64,000 bases of DNA from Malaya genurostris (lineage: Eukaryota; Arthropoda; Insecta; Diptera; Culicidae). The notes below the pieces were generated by a model that did no database searches, was not told where the DNA came from, and was given only the letters and a program-made list of their open reading frames with translations. Shown here one piece after another: positions 42,191 to 54,334 of the stretch. The DNA is taken from the NCBI RefSeq assembly GCF_030247185.1, contig NC_080571.1, forward strand, positions 351,908,254 to 351,972,253. The letters are read 5' to 3'. The first letter of the stretch is position 1. Each line of letters begins with the position of its first letter. A program made the translations under genes and the position numbers.

Positions 42191-44479
42191 GTCAGAAAAA
42201 AAAACACAACACGACCGCTCAACTCAATGAATCGTTCTGAAAATTTCACAGAATATTCTCAACTAAATTTCGAAGACATTGTCTGGTGGGTTTTTCTATA
42301 TTCTGCACCGTTTCCAAGAAAATTAAATTTGAAACGGGGAAATAGCAAAAAACCTACCACTTCACGGTACTGTCCTCAGCCCTTAATGTCAGCTTTGCTC
42401 AGATCCTCGTTGCTAAGTGCGAAACCAACACAATTCATTGGATCAGTTTCAGTTTTCTCAAGCGAAAACGGCATAAAAATCCTCCAAAGTTATAACTAGA
42501 ACAAAAACTGTTTCTCTCATTCTTTACAATTATTGACTTTGTTAGAAGTTAAATCCGTCGATCAGAAGAATATTTTGAAATTGAAAAATTTTAAAAAAGA
42601 TTCCAAAATCAAATATGGCATATTTTCGGATAGCTTAAAAATGACATATTTTCGGATAGCATGAAAATAGTTTAAAAGAATTATTGGATTATTTACACTC
42701 TACATGCCTTTGATGTAATATCGTACATCAGACTGTGCAGAGTAGGACGCAATAAATGCACAGAGACACTAAATGTGAAAAATATTTTAAGGCCAAATCC
42801 TGCTAGAAGAAATAAGTGAACTGCAGAAACAAAAGTCAAACTTAATAAATAGATACCGATATTAAAATAATATTAGAACTTACTTAAACTATAAAATTCG
42901 TTCTTTTGATTACTAATAACCATTTATAGGTGTTATTTGATTCATTTATTTCGTTAACCAGCAACACGGAAATGGGCACTCAGTTTTACATGTGAAAGAG
43001 TACCCTACTTTTGACAGTTCGTAATGAAGTTGAGAATGGGTGTTTGTGGAACTCAAAAACAAGTATTTTATTTTAACCGTGTAGAGAAGCCAACTGAGCA
43101 CATCAGCAACTGGACCTTCGGCGGTTTCATTTTATGCGCCGTTCGCCTCACAGTAGAGACAATGCTTTTCAATGTGTGTACTCACAGTTAAGAAAAGCTT
43201 CTCCACACTCAAGTAATCCAAAATTGTTGAGCTGTAGATGTAGAACACCTGACGCCTGTTTGTACGGGATTTATTCTCCGTATTTTGAATTTGTCACCCT
43301 ACATAGAAAACGCAAATAGTTTGCCCGGATATAAATAAGTTTACATGGAACATAGAAAACTGTGCATGGTTTTGAAACGATCATAACAAAAAAGCATACA
43401 CATCATCACTCATGAGTATCATTTCACTGTTAAATGGCAAACGCACTTGTCCTGTTTTCCAACCGTCAGACAAAGGCAACTCGCCTCCAAACTGTAGAGG
43501 GGAAAGTTCTACTCGTTCCGGAAAAAACAGGGTAACATTTCAGTGCATGATAGTAAAAAAACTTTGCATAGAAATTTATGATTTTTTTTTGGCACTTGTT
43601 CCCGCTGGTCCGCTGAAGGGGGTTTCTCGTTTCGCGTTTCCATTAGTCAGTAGGAGAGCGCGATGTTTCGCGGTCCAAACCATCTATTGAAGTGCATCTT
43701 GACTCCAAAACCATACTGGTTAAAGTCATGTTTCGTACTTCAATCCCCAAAGCTGCAGCAGCCCACACACACAGTGTGGAAATCGTGCGTCTCAGATTTT
43801 AATGCTTGAGTCTAGTTTCGCTATTGAAAAAAAATAGAGAGGAAACTAGCTCACACACTTTCATTATACAGTCTCATATGGCGACGGGCATAACAGCTCA
43901 CCCATTAGTCTAATGGAATTCCGCGGTAACCATGGCAGCCAGCCAGCGAATATGTAATCTAATTGGTCGGTTATTTGCTCTTGGATATGGAATTTGTTAG
44001 CCACACTGAAGCTGTTGGCGCTCACCGGATCAGTCATCCTTGCCGGGGTTCGTGCGCTCGGTGGTTTCCTCCTTAGAACTCGGTCCAACCCGACGATGCC
44101 ACTGGGATTATGTCCAAATCCGTGTGATGATATAATTGGAAAACTTTTGAATGCACATCAACTGTGTAGCCATCGTGGCAGGATACACCATGGGTGCGGA
44201 TACTAGTTTGCGAGCTGTACTAATTCGTACGATAATTGAATCTTGCACTTTTGACGTACTTATGTCAGTGCGAACTACGCCCGATGTGGAGGATAAATGG
44301 CGCGACTCTGAAGAATTTGTCACTAGAAGCATATACGGAAAATATACTGTTAAATACTAAATAGATCTGAATAGATTAACCGAATGAGAAAAAATGTACT
44401 CCCCTACTTACTCAAAACTTTTCAAGGAACTTTTCTAGAGACAGCGGGTGCAAATCTCCACGAGTATCACAGAATAGGA
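42191..44479. other. 2.3-kb stretch without recognised genes
   Basis: ATATTTTCGGATAGC occurs twice near 42620-42660. Around 43990-44360 GC rises and several opposed frames of 60-75 codons overlap, one reading GLCPNPCDDIIGKLLNAHQL on the plus strand, but none has a family I know. Possibly host non-coding DNA. Confidence 0.35.
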
Positions 44480-44560
44480 GATGTAAAAACCTATTTTAAT
44501 CCACCTAGTGGTGTAATGATGCCTTTCTCATATTACTCATTACATCATAAATATAATCGT
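44480..44560 (-). repeat. CACCTAGTGGTGTAATGATG dispersed repeat
   Basis: AAAACCTATTTTAATCCACC then TAGTGGTGTAATGATGCCTT is the inverse of 5886-5930 and 2833-2855. Confidence 0.55.
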
Positions 44561-44929
44561 GAAATTCGCAAAACCAACTGTTTATTGAAGTCCGACAAAA
44601 ATCGATGCAATCTTCAATTGAATCGATTTGCTCTCTGTATTAGTTAGTACGTTAGTATATAAGTTCCTTTTCCCCATTACACAATACAAGTAGGTTTAGA
44701 ATTTTCCCTACACAAAAATCTCAGAATTGCGGAAGCAAATAATGTCCTCATGGTAATAACCAAATCATTTATATAATAGGGTTGAAAAGTCACCACTTGT
44801 GGCTGAACACCCAATTTCAATCTTAATAATTTAATTTTAACTCATATTAAAATAAATAGTTATTTTAAAAAAAAAACTGTTTATTGAATAGAAATAGGAT
44901 AATTTGTTCGGATCTAATCTCACAAATCT

Positions 44930-46216
<1,287 letters not shown>

Positions 46217-46606
46217 CGCTCGATGTCCCTCGGTTTCAGCTCGTACGGCACCCAATTTCCTTCTTTCTGAATCATTCCCAGGGCCTTGAGACGTTTTGAA
46301 ATGGCTTTCTGACTCACTCTCAACCATTCGGCAAGCTCTTCTTGGGTTTGGCACGAATCTTCATCAAACAATGCTTCTAGTTGTTCATATTTGATGGTTT
46401 CTTCTCTTCCACCACCATGTTTGTGTTCAACATCAAAATCACCATTTTTAAAACGTTGAAACCACTCCCGACACGTTCTTTTACTTAGAGCAGCATCACC
46501 GAAAGTTTCTGAGAGCATTCGATGCGCTTCAGCTGCATTTTTTCGAATTGTAACAGAAAAGTAAAACTTTCCGCAAATGGCAAGAATTGGGCACATAAAC
46601 AGACAT
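46217..46606 (-). pseudogene. mariner transposase N-terminal fragment
   Basis: The ATG at 46606 opens MSVYVPNSCHLRKVLLFCYN. A short frameshift in an A-run leads to KNAAEAHRMLSETFGDAALS, EWFQRFKNGDFDVE, then GGGREETIKYEQLEALFDED and RLKALGMIQKEGNWVPYELK. These are the two N-terminal helix-turn-helix domains of a mauritiana-type mariner transposase. The catalytic domain is absent, so the fragment could at most encode a DNA-binding piece. Confidence 0.85.
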
Positions 46607-46780
46607 TTTTGAGCGTGAATAAAACGAAAACAAGAACAACTGTCACTGAAACGGCGATCACAATTCGTTAGGCACTGTACACACTCACTTTAAAGGCATT
46701 ATTATCTATGTATTTTGACCAGCCTCAGCCGGTACAGCCACCTATCGGAAAACGGCGGAAGCAAAGTTATACACCTGATA
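46217..46780 (-). mobile_element. mariner 5' fragment (mauritiana-like)
   Basis: The outer end reads ATCAGGTGTATAACTTTGCT on the minus strand, a mariner-type terminus, followed by a 5' UTR and the transposase N-terminus. The 3' half is missing; the element stops at a CA microsatellite at 46191-46216. Confidence 0.75.
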
Positions 46781-46874
46781 TCTAATTACAAAGTACTTTT
46801 ATCTTTACTGATTTGATTGAGTATTCAATGCTTAATAAAATTAGATGCTCTCAGTTTAGGTGATTTTTTTTTAT

Positions 46875-47300
46875 ATTACTAGTATGGAGGTTAATCGTTG
46901 CGGGTTGATATAATTCTAATTGTACGTTAGGGATTAGAAATTAGTTTATGAAATGTTGCTCAAAATATTTTGTATAAAGTAAGATTAGCATTATTTTCTA
47001 TTTTTGGGTTAAATTTTTTTATATTTTAAGGATTTTCAATTATACATATGATTTTGTTTGATTGAAACTAATCGAACAGATTTTGATTTTGCAGAAGGAG
47101 TGTCAGAGTTAGTTTCTGGATTTAATGTAAAATGTAGAAGAAGAGGATTTGCATTATTTTCATTTTTTTTTCAATATTCTAGTACTTTATTCATAAGAGT
47201 ATTATTTTGTATTATTTTTTTAGAGGGAGATCTTTCGAGATTTATTTTTGAAACTTACTTTTATTACTTTTTTTTATTTATATATGATATGATATAAAAA
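46875..47300 (+). pseudogene. ND1: Nuclear copy of mitochondrial ND1 (NUMT)
   Basis: Translation across frames gives LIVAGW-YNSNCTLGIRN (with TGA at 46906-46908 read as Trp, as in mitochondria), then NVAQNILYKVSLALFSIFGL after a shift (one residue uncertain), then [20 protein letters not shown] and [20 protein letters not shown], and [14 protein letters not shown]. This is the conserved middle and C-terminal part of NADH dehydrogenase subunit 1, whose insect proteins read GLRAVAQTISYEVSLAL and [20 protein letters not shown]. The extreme AT content (about 80 percent) fits insect mtDNA. Frameshifts and substitutions (for example PFDF to DFDF) show nuclear decay. Confidence 0.88.
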
Positions 47301-47314
47301 GGAGTTTTTACCTT

Positions 47315-48215
47315 AATCTTTTTACCTTTCTTGTATGCATAGCCATGCAATCACCGTTAAAAATCGACTTTTAAACCGAGGCAAGTAGGGCTGAATTTTA
47401 TATACTATTCGATTCAGCTCGACAAACCGAGCAAATGTATGTATATGTATGTGTGTGTATGACAAATATTCCCTATTCTCGAAGATGACAAAACCGACTT
47501 TCACGAACTGATATTCAAATGAAAAGTCTTGTGGTACCATATAAAGTTCTTGAATTTCATTTGGGTCCGACATCCGGTACCGGGATTACAAGGTGATATG
47601 GACAAAAACAATTTTACTCAATTTTCTTAAAGATTACTAATAACTGAAAGGTCTTATGGTCTTATACAATGTACCTGAATTTCATTTGAATCTGAATTCC
47701 GGTTCCGGAATGACAGTGTGTTATGTACGCGGAAACGGCTCAGCCGATTTTCACAAATTTGGACTCAAATTAACGGACTTGCGATATCATGCAAAGTTCC
47801 CAAATTTCACATGGATCCGACTTTCGTTTCCGCAATTACGGGGTGAAATGCACCAAAAGAATGAAAATAAATTCTGTAGCTCTCTACGAAAATGACTGAA
47901 CCGATTTTTACCATCTTAGATTCAACTGAAAGGTCTTCAGATACCACGAGAACATCCTGATTTTTATTCAGATCTAACTTCCGGTTCCGAAGCTGGGATG
48001 TTTAGTTAAAAATGTCAATTTCTGGCAAATTTTTTTCATAAGCAATCAAGTGATGAGTAGCGAATTCTTTAAATTGGCTAATAAATTTCTCTTATTGCAG
48101 GTCATGATAGTCCATAGAATCAAACTCAACTTAACAGGTCTGATGGTTCCATAAAAATATCCAAGTCCGAATTTCTGTTCTGAAAATACAAGGTAATAAG
48201 TTTTCAAAATTTCAA
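47315..48215 (+). repeat. Composite culicid repeat, copy with a GT-rich core
   Basis: Starts CCTTTCTTGTATGCATAGCC, then TTAAAAATCGACTTTTAAAC, ATTCGATTCAGCTCGACAAA, a short GT-rich core (TGTATGTATATGTATGTGTG), TTCTCGAAGATGACAAAACC, and tandem units with CCGGTACCGGGATTACAAGG (47573), TTCCGGTTCCGGAATGACAG (47697), TTTCGTTTCCGCAATTACGG (47822) and TTCCGGTTCCGAAGCTGGGA (47981). Spacing between units is about 125-160 bp. Confidence 0.75.
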
Positions 48216-48263
48216 AACATCGTACAAAATCGTAATATAAATATTAAATACTACATATTATGA

Positions 48264-48475
48264 CGTCCCGGGTTGGCGGTTCAATGCATAGGACGCTGGT
48301 CTTACAAGCCAGTTGTCGTATGTTCGAGCCCCGACCTGGAAGGATTCTTAGTGTTAGTAGGATCCATTGTACTAGCCATGCAATGATTCTGTACTCTAAG
48401 AATCGGCTGCGAAGTCTGTTGAAACAGAAAGGTCAAATTCCACAAAAGGAATGTAATGCCAAGACTTTGCTTCTA
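48264..48475 (+). mobile_element. tRNA-Val-derived SINE
   Basis: A tRNA-like head (48264-48340) carries an A-box region TTGGCGGTTCAATGCATAGG, an anticodon stem-loop CTGGT-CTTACAA-GCCAG (anticodon TAC, valine) and a B box GTTCGAGCCCC. The body follows (ATTCTTAGTGTTAGTAGGAT, CTGCGAAGTCTGTTGAAACA) and ends in GCCAAGACTTTGCTTC. The same body occurs truncated at 26919-27008. The element would be transcribed by RNA polymerase III and moved by a partner LINE; the partner is unknown. Confidence 0.88.
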
Positions 48476-48519
48476 TGACAATCTATCCACTAGTGTTTGA
48501 ATAACAGTTGATCGTGTCA

Positions 48520-48830
48520 GACGAGTTCAAGTTCTCATCAAGCTACGGAAAAAGACGCAGCAGCGCATTCATGCATAAAAGCAACGGTAAAATCGAATGA
48601 GTTGCGGTACGGATTGGTTCATCATCTCCCGTATTCTCCAGAACTGGCCTCCATTGACTATCATCTATTTCCAAACCTGAAAAGATTTCTCCAGGGAAAG
48701 GAATTCTATTCAAAGTCATTTTCAAAGGCCTTGACAAATATTGAATCATTTTTAAAATATCAAAAACAGATAATAGAAGATTTTACTTCTTCCTCATGTT
48801 TTCAGGACATATACTTTTAAGAGCTAATTC
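48520..48830 (+). pseudogene. mariner transposase C-terminal fragment
   Basis: ELRYGLVHHLPYSPELASID then YHLFPNLKRFLQGKEFYSKS match the last catalytic region of mariner (HPPYSPDLAPSDYHLFPNLK). The Pro-Asp of PSD has become Ile-Asp and the second Asp region before it is disrupted. About 70 codons remain. It is not the missing 3' half of the fragment at 46217, because the strand is opposite. Confidence 0.75.
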
Positions 48831-51800
48831 GTTTAGTTGAATAATTTGTCTCAATATTTTCATATTAATAAACAAATACAAAAAATATAAAACAGTTAAA
48901 ATATGTCCTATTTAATACAAATGAATTTTCAAGTTCATAAACCTCTGGGCGCGAAATAAGCCGTTTTTGGAGCGAAAGTAATAGTTTGTGGTTAGGCCAT
49001 TGAAGGTGCTAAATGGGAAACAAAGAAATCATACCCATAAACATTCAGCCGAAAGCAATGAGCTTTTCAATAACAACATCATCGACGTTTTGGTTGCCTG
49101 CCAAAATGGGCTGAACGCGCTAGGTTCGCTTGTTTCTCTGTAGACTAATGAAGTAATGGTTCGCTGGAAACGTACTGTGATAGACAACGCGCCCGAAGTA
49201 AAAATAATGAAAATAATTTGTTTCCACTTAGCGGGGTCTGGGCTAGACAACTGGCTGTCTGTAAAGCGATAATATCCAATTATAATGGTTTGTGCTAAAA
49301 ATAAATACCTCAATCCCACCCACCGCAGGAAACGAGTGCACTTTTTGAATTCATTGGACGATTTCGGATTTAAAACATTAAAACAATGTATAATTACGGC
49401 ATAACTCAGCTCAACGGCGCAGAAGGGGGCTACTCGGAAGGGCTCTCCGGATGTGTAGCAAAAGTTGCAAATTAGTTGTAGTATCCGGCATGCGCGGTAA
49501 GGCACCTGTCGAGCAGCAAACTAATGAGTTAATAATATCGTAGCCGAAGAAAAGCGTGATCGACCGGAATTTATAAGTTTTGCGGAAGAGAAACATCGTG
49601 TCGTGTGAATGTGTTGGACAGAACAATTAACATAAATAAGCAATCATTTGAAGTTACGGAAAAATAAATCAGTAGCTCGTGTTTCACTACAGTAATCTGC
49701 ACGATTTCATGGTTGGTAACGAACTCGTTGAAAATCGTCGACGTATTGAAAGGATTGTTTTAACCTTCTTTATAACATATCTTTTATTATTATTGAATTG
49801 CCACAGCAAACATATGCATGTAGCTATGAAATTGTAATAGAAAATGTTTTACGGCAAGTCTGACGAGGGTGATTCTGTTTTTTTTTTCTTCTAAAAAGTT
49901 TCCATCCTCAACCAAGTGTTCAAATAATTGAACATTCGCCGAACCTCCATCAATTCACCGCCCAAGTGGTGAAAATAATTATTTAATCGAACCGAATGTT
50001 GAATGCTGCTAATTTTTTTCCCCCGATCGAATCATCATCAGCGATACATTTGAACATCAACGGAATTACATTCCACTAATCCCACCCATTGCCGGACCAG
50101 AAAAGCATAGAGCCGTTTGAATCGATGTTTGTATCTGTCTTTCCCTCACTCACTCACTCACTCACTCACCCTCTATCTCGCCACAGGTGGTCGTCAAATT
50201 ACCGCAATTCAACGGTTACCAAACTGCTTCGGTGGCACTGGCGGTCGATCATAGATAGATGGATAGATATTTGCGTCGACATGTCATGCGTTTCACATTA
50301 CCTTACTACACACTTTGGTAGTTTGTTCTATGCGAAACTGCATCGCTCGTAACACACAGCATGCTACGACGATTGAAAAATGATGCCTTCCTCGTGCAGT
50401 GCGTTCCGACGTCAAAACAGCATTCATCAAAGGATGCTTTCATCATAGACGTCCGCAGTGCGTTAGAAAACAGTCGGAGGTCTTGCAGTTTGGGCGAGTT
50501 TTCCATGACATACTCAGACCAACGAAAATTCCGTTGCTACAATATTCAAACTGTAGGTGTTGGCGTTGAATTATCGACGAAACTCTATTCTTCCGCTTTT
50601 CAGTGTTTGCTACGATGCCGTACTCATCTTTCGTAACTCGTATCGTACCTTCTAATTAGTCGCAAAATGAGATTCCTGTCGCAGTAGACATTGCATGCCC
50701 TGTAAGGTCAAAGAGTGACACCGCGCCACATCAAACATCGCTACACACCGAAGAAAGTAGGTAATTCGACTCATTTGGAACCGTACCGGAACAAAAACTC
50801 ATCATCATCTTGGACTACCTCATAAAAGCATTCGCGTTGCACTAGTAACTATTGATGGTTATGTCAGATTATCTTCGCTGACTTGTGTATGATGTTAATT
50901 ACCTTCTCAGCAGTGAACAAAAGGAAAGAAACGACTTTTTCCATTTTCTATGCCTCATTGGGTTTTCCTTTCAACCGATCTGCTTACGCTGGATGGGGTG
51001 CAATATGGAAGGTACTTTTTTACGGATCATTCTCCTTGAAGACTGACGACTTTCGTCTGGCAAACGTTGCCAAAGACGTTGAGTCAAAAAAGTTCCGCTA
51101 AAGAAGGGTAAATTTTAGTGTTTTTCCCTTGTAACATGCTGTTTACCACCATAAACATCGAGAACAGCGAATCGATAAATTAATGATGTGTGGTAGAATA
51201 GTGGTTGTTATCCTATTTACGACTTCTTGAGTACATTCGAGGAACTTTCTTTCGCCACTGCTAGTGGTGTTTCGTGAAGGACCGACTGTTCACAACTGCA
51301 GAGCGAATCGCATCGAAATTTACGATCGCGATGAACTGGAACTATATGGAACATGTGTAATTTATGGAATTCGGTGTTCGCGAGGGAGGGAGATCTAAAT
51401 TCCAATTAAAGTTAGAAACGGAAGACTGAGCAGTGGTACCTAATTGCTTTATTAACTAAAATACAAGCCACAGTGGGCAATGTCCTTCAAAACCGTTGCA
51501 ATGATCGTGAGGTGTTGAGAGGGCGGCCACTTGGAAGTTGTCTACTGACTACAAGTTATTATCAACATTTGCGAAACTAACCGAAATGGTTGAATCTTCA
51601 TCATAGATTTCTGCATTTTTAAAACCATTGCATTGTTGTCCATTTGTTACCATTTTTAGTTCCTGACAGTTTATGAAGAAGTGAAACTCGCATGGTGTCT
51701 AAGAAATAACTGGACCAATGTGTATTCGAATGAAAGATTCAATTTTCCTGTATTCTAATTTCATCCAGATCTTTGCAATTTTTAGTATTTTCATTATTTG

Positions 51801-52400
51801 ACACGACTTTAAAACTAAGCAGAACCGGTTTATCTTGTATATTTTATGAAAATGAATCATTGCAATGTCTTTGATTTTCTCATATTGAAAGATTTCGTAA
51901 TTACCAAACTAGCAAAAATAGACTCGGATGACTAAATTTCATATACCATTTAGCTTAATTCGTCGAAATAAATCTATATTTGTGTGACACTTTGAAAAAA
52001 TCCTCGACATATTCGAATGTAATAAATTACTCATTTTAACAGTTGATCTAACACATATTAAATGTAATGCGGTAGCGATGTCGGACAGCACACGAACCAA
52101 AACGATGTGGCAAAGCCACATAAAATATTTTTTACATTTTCACTTAGTAAACGGAAAATACCACATACATTCGCCTGGTAGATACACCTATGCAATTGCT
52201 TTGATGCTTAATAGCTAATAGTCAACAAGTTTTCTTGTGAACTCCGTTCTGAGGTTCATAAATCAATCATTATTCAAGAGTACAAGAATCAATCTTTACT
52301 CAAGAAATACAATTGTATGTCAACAAAACGGGCGTTAACTCTACCATCTTTCATATGTCTTTATTTTAGATCAATTCAAATTACGATACTAAGACAACTG
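48831..52400. other. 3.5-kb stretch without recognised genes
   Basis: Contains a (CACT)6 run at 50145-50169. A 158-codon minus-strand open frame (49505-49029, MPYRACRILQLICNFCYTSG...) has hydrophobic segments but no recognised family. Other frames are short. AT content rises after 51700. Possibly host intron or intergenic DNA. Confidence 0.35.
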
Positions 52401-52403
52401 CAG

Positions 52404-52470
52404 CATTCGGCGAAATGACCCTTTCGGCGAAATGATATTCGGTGAAACGGCTTTCGGCGAAATGACCCTG
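52404..52470. repeat. TTCGGCGAAATGACCC short tandem repeat
   Basis: Four imperfect units (CATTCGGCGAAATGACCC, TTTCGGCGAAATGATA, TTCGGTGAAACGGC, TTTCGGCGAAATGACCC). Such ggcgaaatgacc words are widespread in insect genomes; their meaning is unknown. Confidence 0.75.
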
Positions 52471-52550
52471 ATCCTTGATAGCAAATTAAAAATTAAAATA
52501 TAGGAATATTAAAGATGCTCAGCAAAATTAATATATTTACACGTGTCATA

Positions 52551-52746
52551 ATACGAGGTCTGTTCAAAAAGTTCCCGGAATTTTTTAATTGCGCGCATCT
52601 GGAGAGTCCGGTGGTCAAAAATTTTTTTTATTGTGTTGGTACATATGTCCCTAATGTATGGTGAAATTTTCAGCTGTATTCATTGTTTACATTCTGTCTT
52701 GTAGCGGCTGGTGTAGACGTGTTTTTTTGAGCTCGGCGATTTTTGT
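52551..52746 (+). repeat. Left arm of the fold-back mariner
   Basis: Inverted counterpart of 53491-53687, ending inward at GAGCTCGGCGATTTTTGT. It contains the last codons of the truncated transposase frame, a sign that the arm was joined secondarily. Confidence 0.95.
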
Positions 52747-53430
52747 CTTGGTGACGTTGGGTGCTTCCACGTGGACGATTGTGCTTTTGTTTCGACATCA
52801 TAACCGTACACCCATGTTTCATCACCAGTTATGACCCTTTCAAGTAAATTTGGATCGTCGTTGACGTCGTTTAACAGCTCCTGAGCGATGGTAATGCGTT
52901 TGTTTTTTTGATCAAAATTCAGCAGTTTTGGAACGAATTTTGCTGCCACTCTTTTCATGCCCAAAACATTTGAAAAAATATGATGGCATTAGCCAACTTC
53001 ATCAGCAACTTCTCTAATAGTGATTCGGCGATCATCCATAATCATTTTTTCCACCTTTCATACATTTTCATCGATTATTGACGTGCTGGGTCGAACGTGC
53101 TGGGAGCGTTCGTCGTCTTCAACGTCTTCGCGGCCATCTTGAAAACGCTTATACCACTCGTAAACACTTGTTTTTTTCATAGCAGACTCACCGTAGGCTC
53201 TCTGTAACAGGATGTAGACCATGTTCGATGTACGTTGCTAACCATGTCTGTGAGTTTTAGTGTGGCTAAAGCAAGATCAGAGTGGCGAAATGGTAGCGCG
53301 TATGCACGGAATGCATAAGAACGCAGGTTCGAGTCCTGTCTCTGAGCGTATCTTTTTCCAAAAATTCATCTTTTCTGCTAGTTTTTCTTTCACTTGGCTT
53401 CTCCAATATATATTTCCGCTCAGTCATTGC
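52747..53430 (-). pseudogene. Truncated mariner transposase in the fold-back element
   Basis: Minus-strand pieces read MTERKYILEKPSERKTSRKD at the N-terminal side (unlike normal mariner), then RAYGESAMKKTSVYEWYKRF, FQDGREDVEDDERS, a stop, KMIMDDRRITIREVADEVG, a stop, and MKRVAAKFVPKLLNFDQKNK with ITGDETWVYGYDVETKAQSS (first catalytic Asp). The frame then runs into the left inverted arm. The second and third catalytic Asp are missing, so no activity is possible. The first 50 codons upstream of RAYG are replaced or displaced by the tRNA-like sequence. Confidence 0.88.
53276..53347 (+). tRNA. tRNA-like gene (isotype uncertain) inside a mariner element
   Basis: The 72-nt sequence folds as a cloverleaf: acceptor ATCAGAG/CTCTGAG (one mismatch), D arm GCG-AAATGGTAG-CGC, anticodon arm TATGC-ACGGAAT-GCATA, T arm GCAGG-TTCGAGT-CCTGT. 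The B box GGTTCGAGTCC (53326-53336) is perfect and a TTTTT pol III terminator follows at about 53352. The loop would give anticodon GGA (serine), but base 33 is C where U is almost universal, and the long serine variable arm is absent. So a decoding role is doubtful; it may be a tRNA pseudogene or a SINE head. It lies antisense to the transposase remnant. Confidence 0.65.
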
Positions 53431-53490
53431 AAAAACTGAACATAGTCATGGCGGCTTTACGTCAAACTAAAAATTAATAAATCGTTAATA

Positions 53491-53687
53491 ACAAAAATCG
53501 CCGAGCTCAAAAAAACACGTCTACACCAGCCGCTACAAGACAGAATGTAAACAATGAATACAGCTGAAAATTTCACCATACATTAGGGACATATGTACCA
53601 ACACAATAAAAAAAAATTTTTGACCACCGGACTCTCCAGACGCGCGCAATTAAAAAATTCCGGGAACTTTTTGAACAGACCTCGTAT
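53491..53687 (-). repeat. Right arm of the fold-back mariner
   Basis: Inverted counterpart of 52551-52746. As the 5' side of the transposase gene it is probably the original terminus and leader. Confidence 0.95.
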
Positions 53688-53801
53688 TACGTATGATTCA
53701 ATTTATTAAAATATAATTCATTGAATAACTGAATTTCACAAGAATACCGTCGATCCGTGTCAAAAAACAGCTATCATTTCAGGCAGAAACGTAAAATTAC
53801 G

Positions 53802-53893
53802 TCAGGAATCAGAACTGATTGGCTCAAGTGGCACGTTCCCCTGGTCAGTTGGAGATTCGCGCCTGTCCACGGCTTCTCATCATCATTCCCGGA
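53802..53893 (-). mobile_element. LOA-like 3'-end fragment (copy 3)
   Basis: The minus strand reads GGGAACGTGCCACTTGAGCC then AATCAGTTCTGATTCCTG, matching the extreme 3' ends of copies 1 and 2 but with clear differences upstream. Only about 90 bp remains: a severely 5'-truncated insertion or a sister subfamily. Confidence 0.8.
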
Positions 53894-54334
53894 AGATTGT
53901 AGAATAATTCACAATACTTATGAGCAGAGGTAAATTAGGCAAGATCTTACCAGAATGATGCTAAAAAGTCGTGGAATCACGTTTACGTGATTATTCTAAG
54001 GGTGTGCTTTTTTGAATTTTATTTTCTTGTACAATGAAAATCGGGTTTACATTTTTTTAGAGGAGAAATCGCTCATTGTCGAGCTATTCTATGAGTTACC
54101 CAAACTGTGAGAAATTCACGTTTGATGTAAATTCAAGTTTGCCTTAATTTTTTCGGTGATGACACAATATTGCATCTATTGACATGTAAAAATGATGTTT
54201 GTGTATGTAACGAAGTAAACTTCAGCTAAACGAAGTAAACTTCAGCTAACTGAAGCAAAGGATATGACTTATCTTTACATGCTTCGAATTGTAAATTCAA
54301 GAAAATACGATACTCATTTTATGTGCATCTCTAA
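53894..54334. other. AT-rich spacer
   Basis: ACGAAGTAAACTTCAGCTAA is tandemly repeated at 54209-54250. The segment GAGGAGAAATCGCTCATTGT (54061-) recurs as GAGGAGAAATCACTTATTGT at 60202 and marks another dispersed repeat. Confidence 0.45.

Larger units (their letters stand above)
52552..53688 (-). mobile_element. Fold-back mariner element with about 195-bp inverted arms
   Basis: The left arm (52551-52746) and right arm (53491-53687) are inverted copies of each other, differing at one base and one T-run length. Both begin CGAGGTCTGTTCAAAAAGTT next to a TA dinucleotide. Ordinary mariner ends are only about 30 bp. Here the right arm is the normal 5' end plus 5' UTR of the minus-strand transposase, while the left arm replaces the missing 3' half of the gene. 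The loop holds a broken transposase and a tRNA-like unit. The structure would be a long hairpin if single-stranded. Confidence 0.9.

Noticed and set aside
41806..42230. Overlapping frames of 62-138 codons
   Set aside because: They lie in the 5' UTR of I-clade element B and result from its short GC-rich repeats.
49029..49505. 158-codon minus-strand frame with hydrophobic segments
   Set aside because: No recognisable motif and no splice or homologous context; kept only as a note within the intergenic entry.
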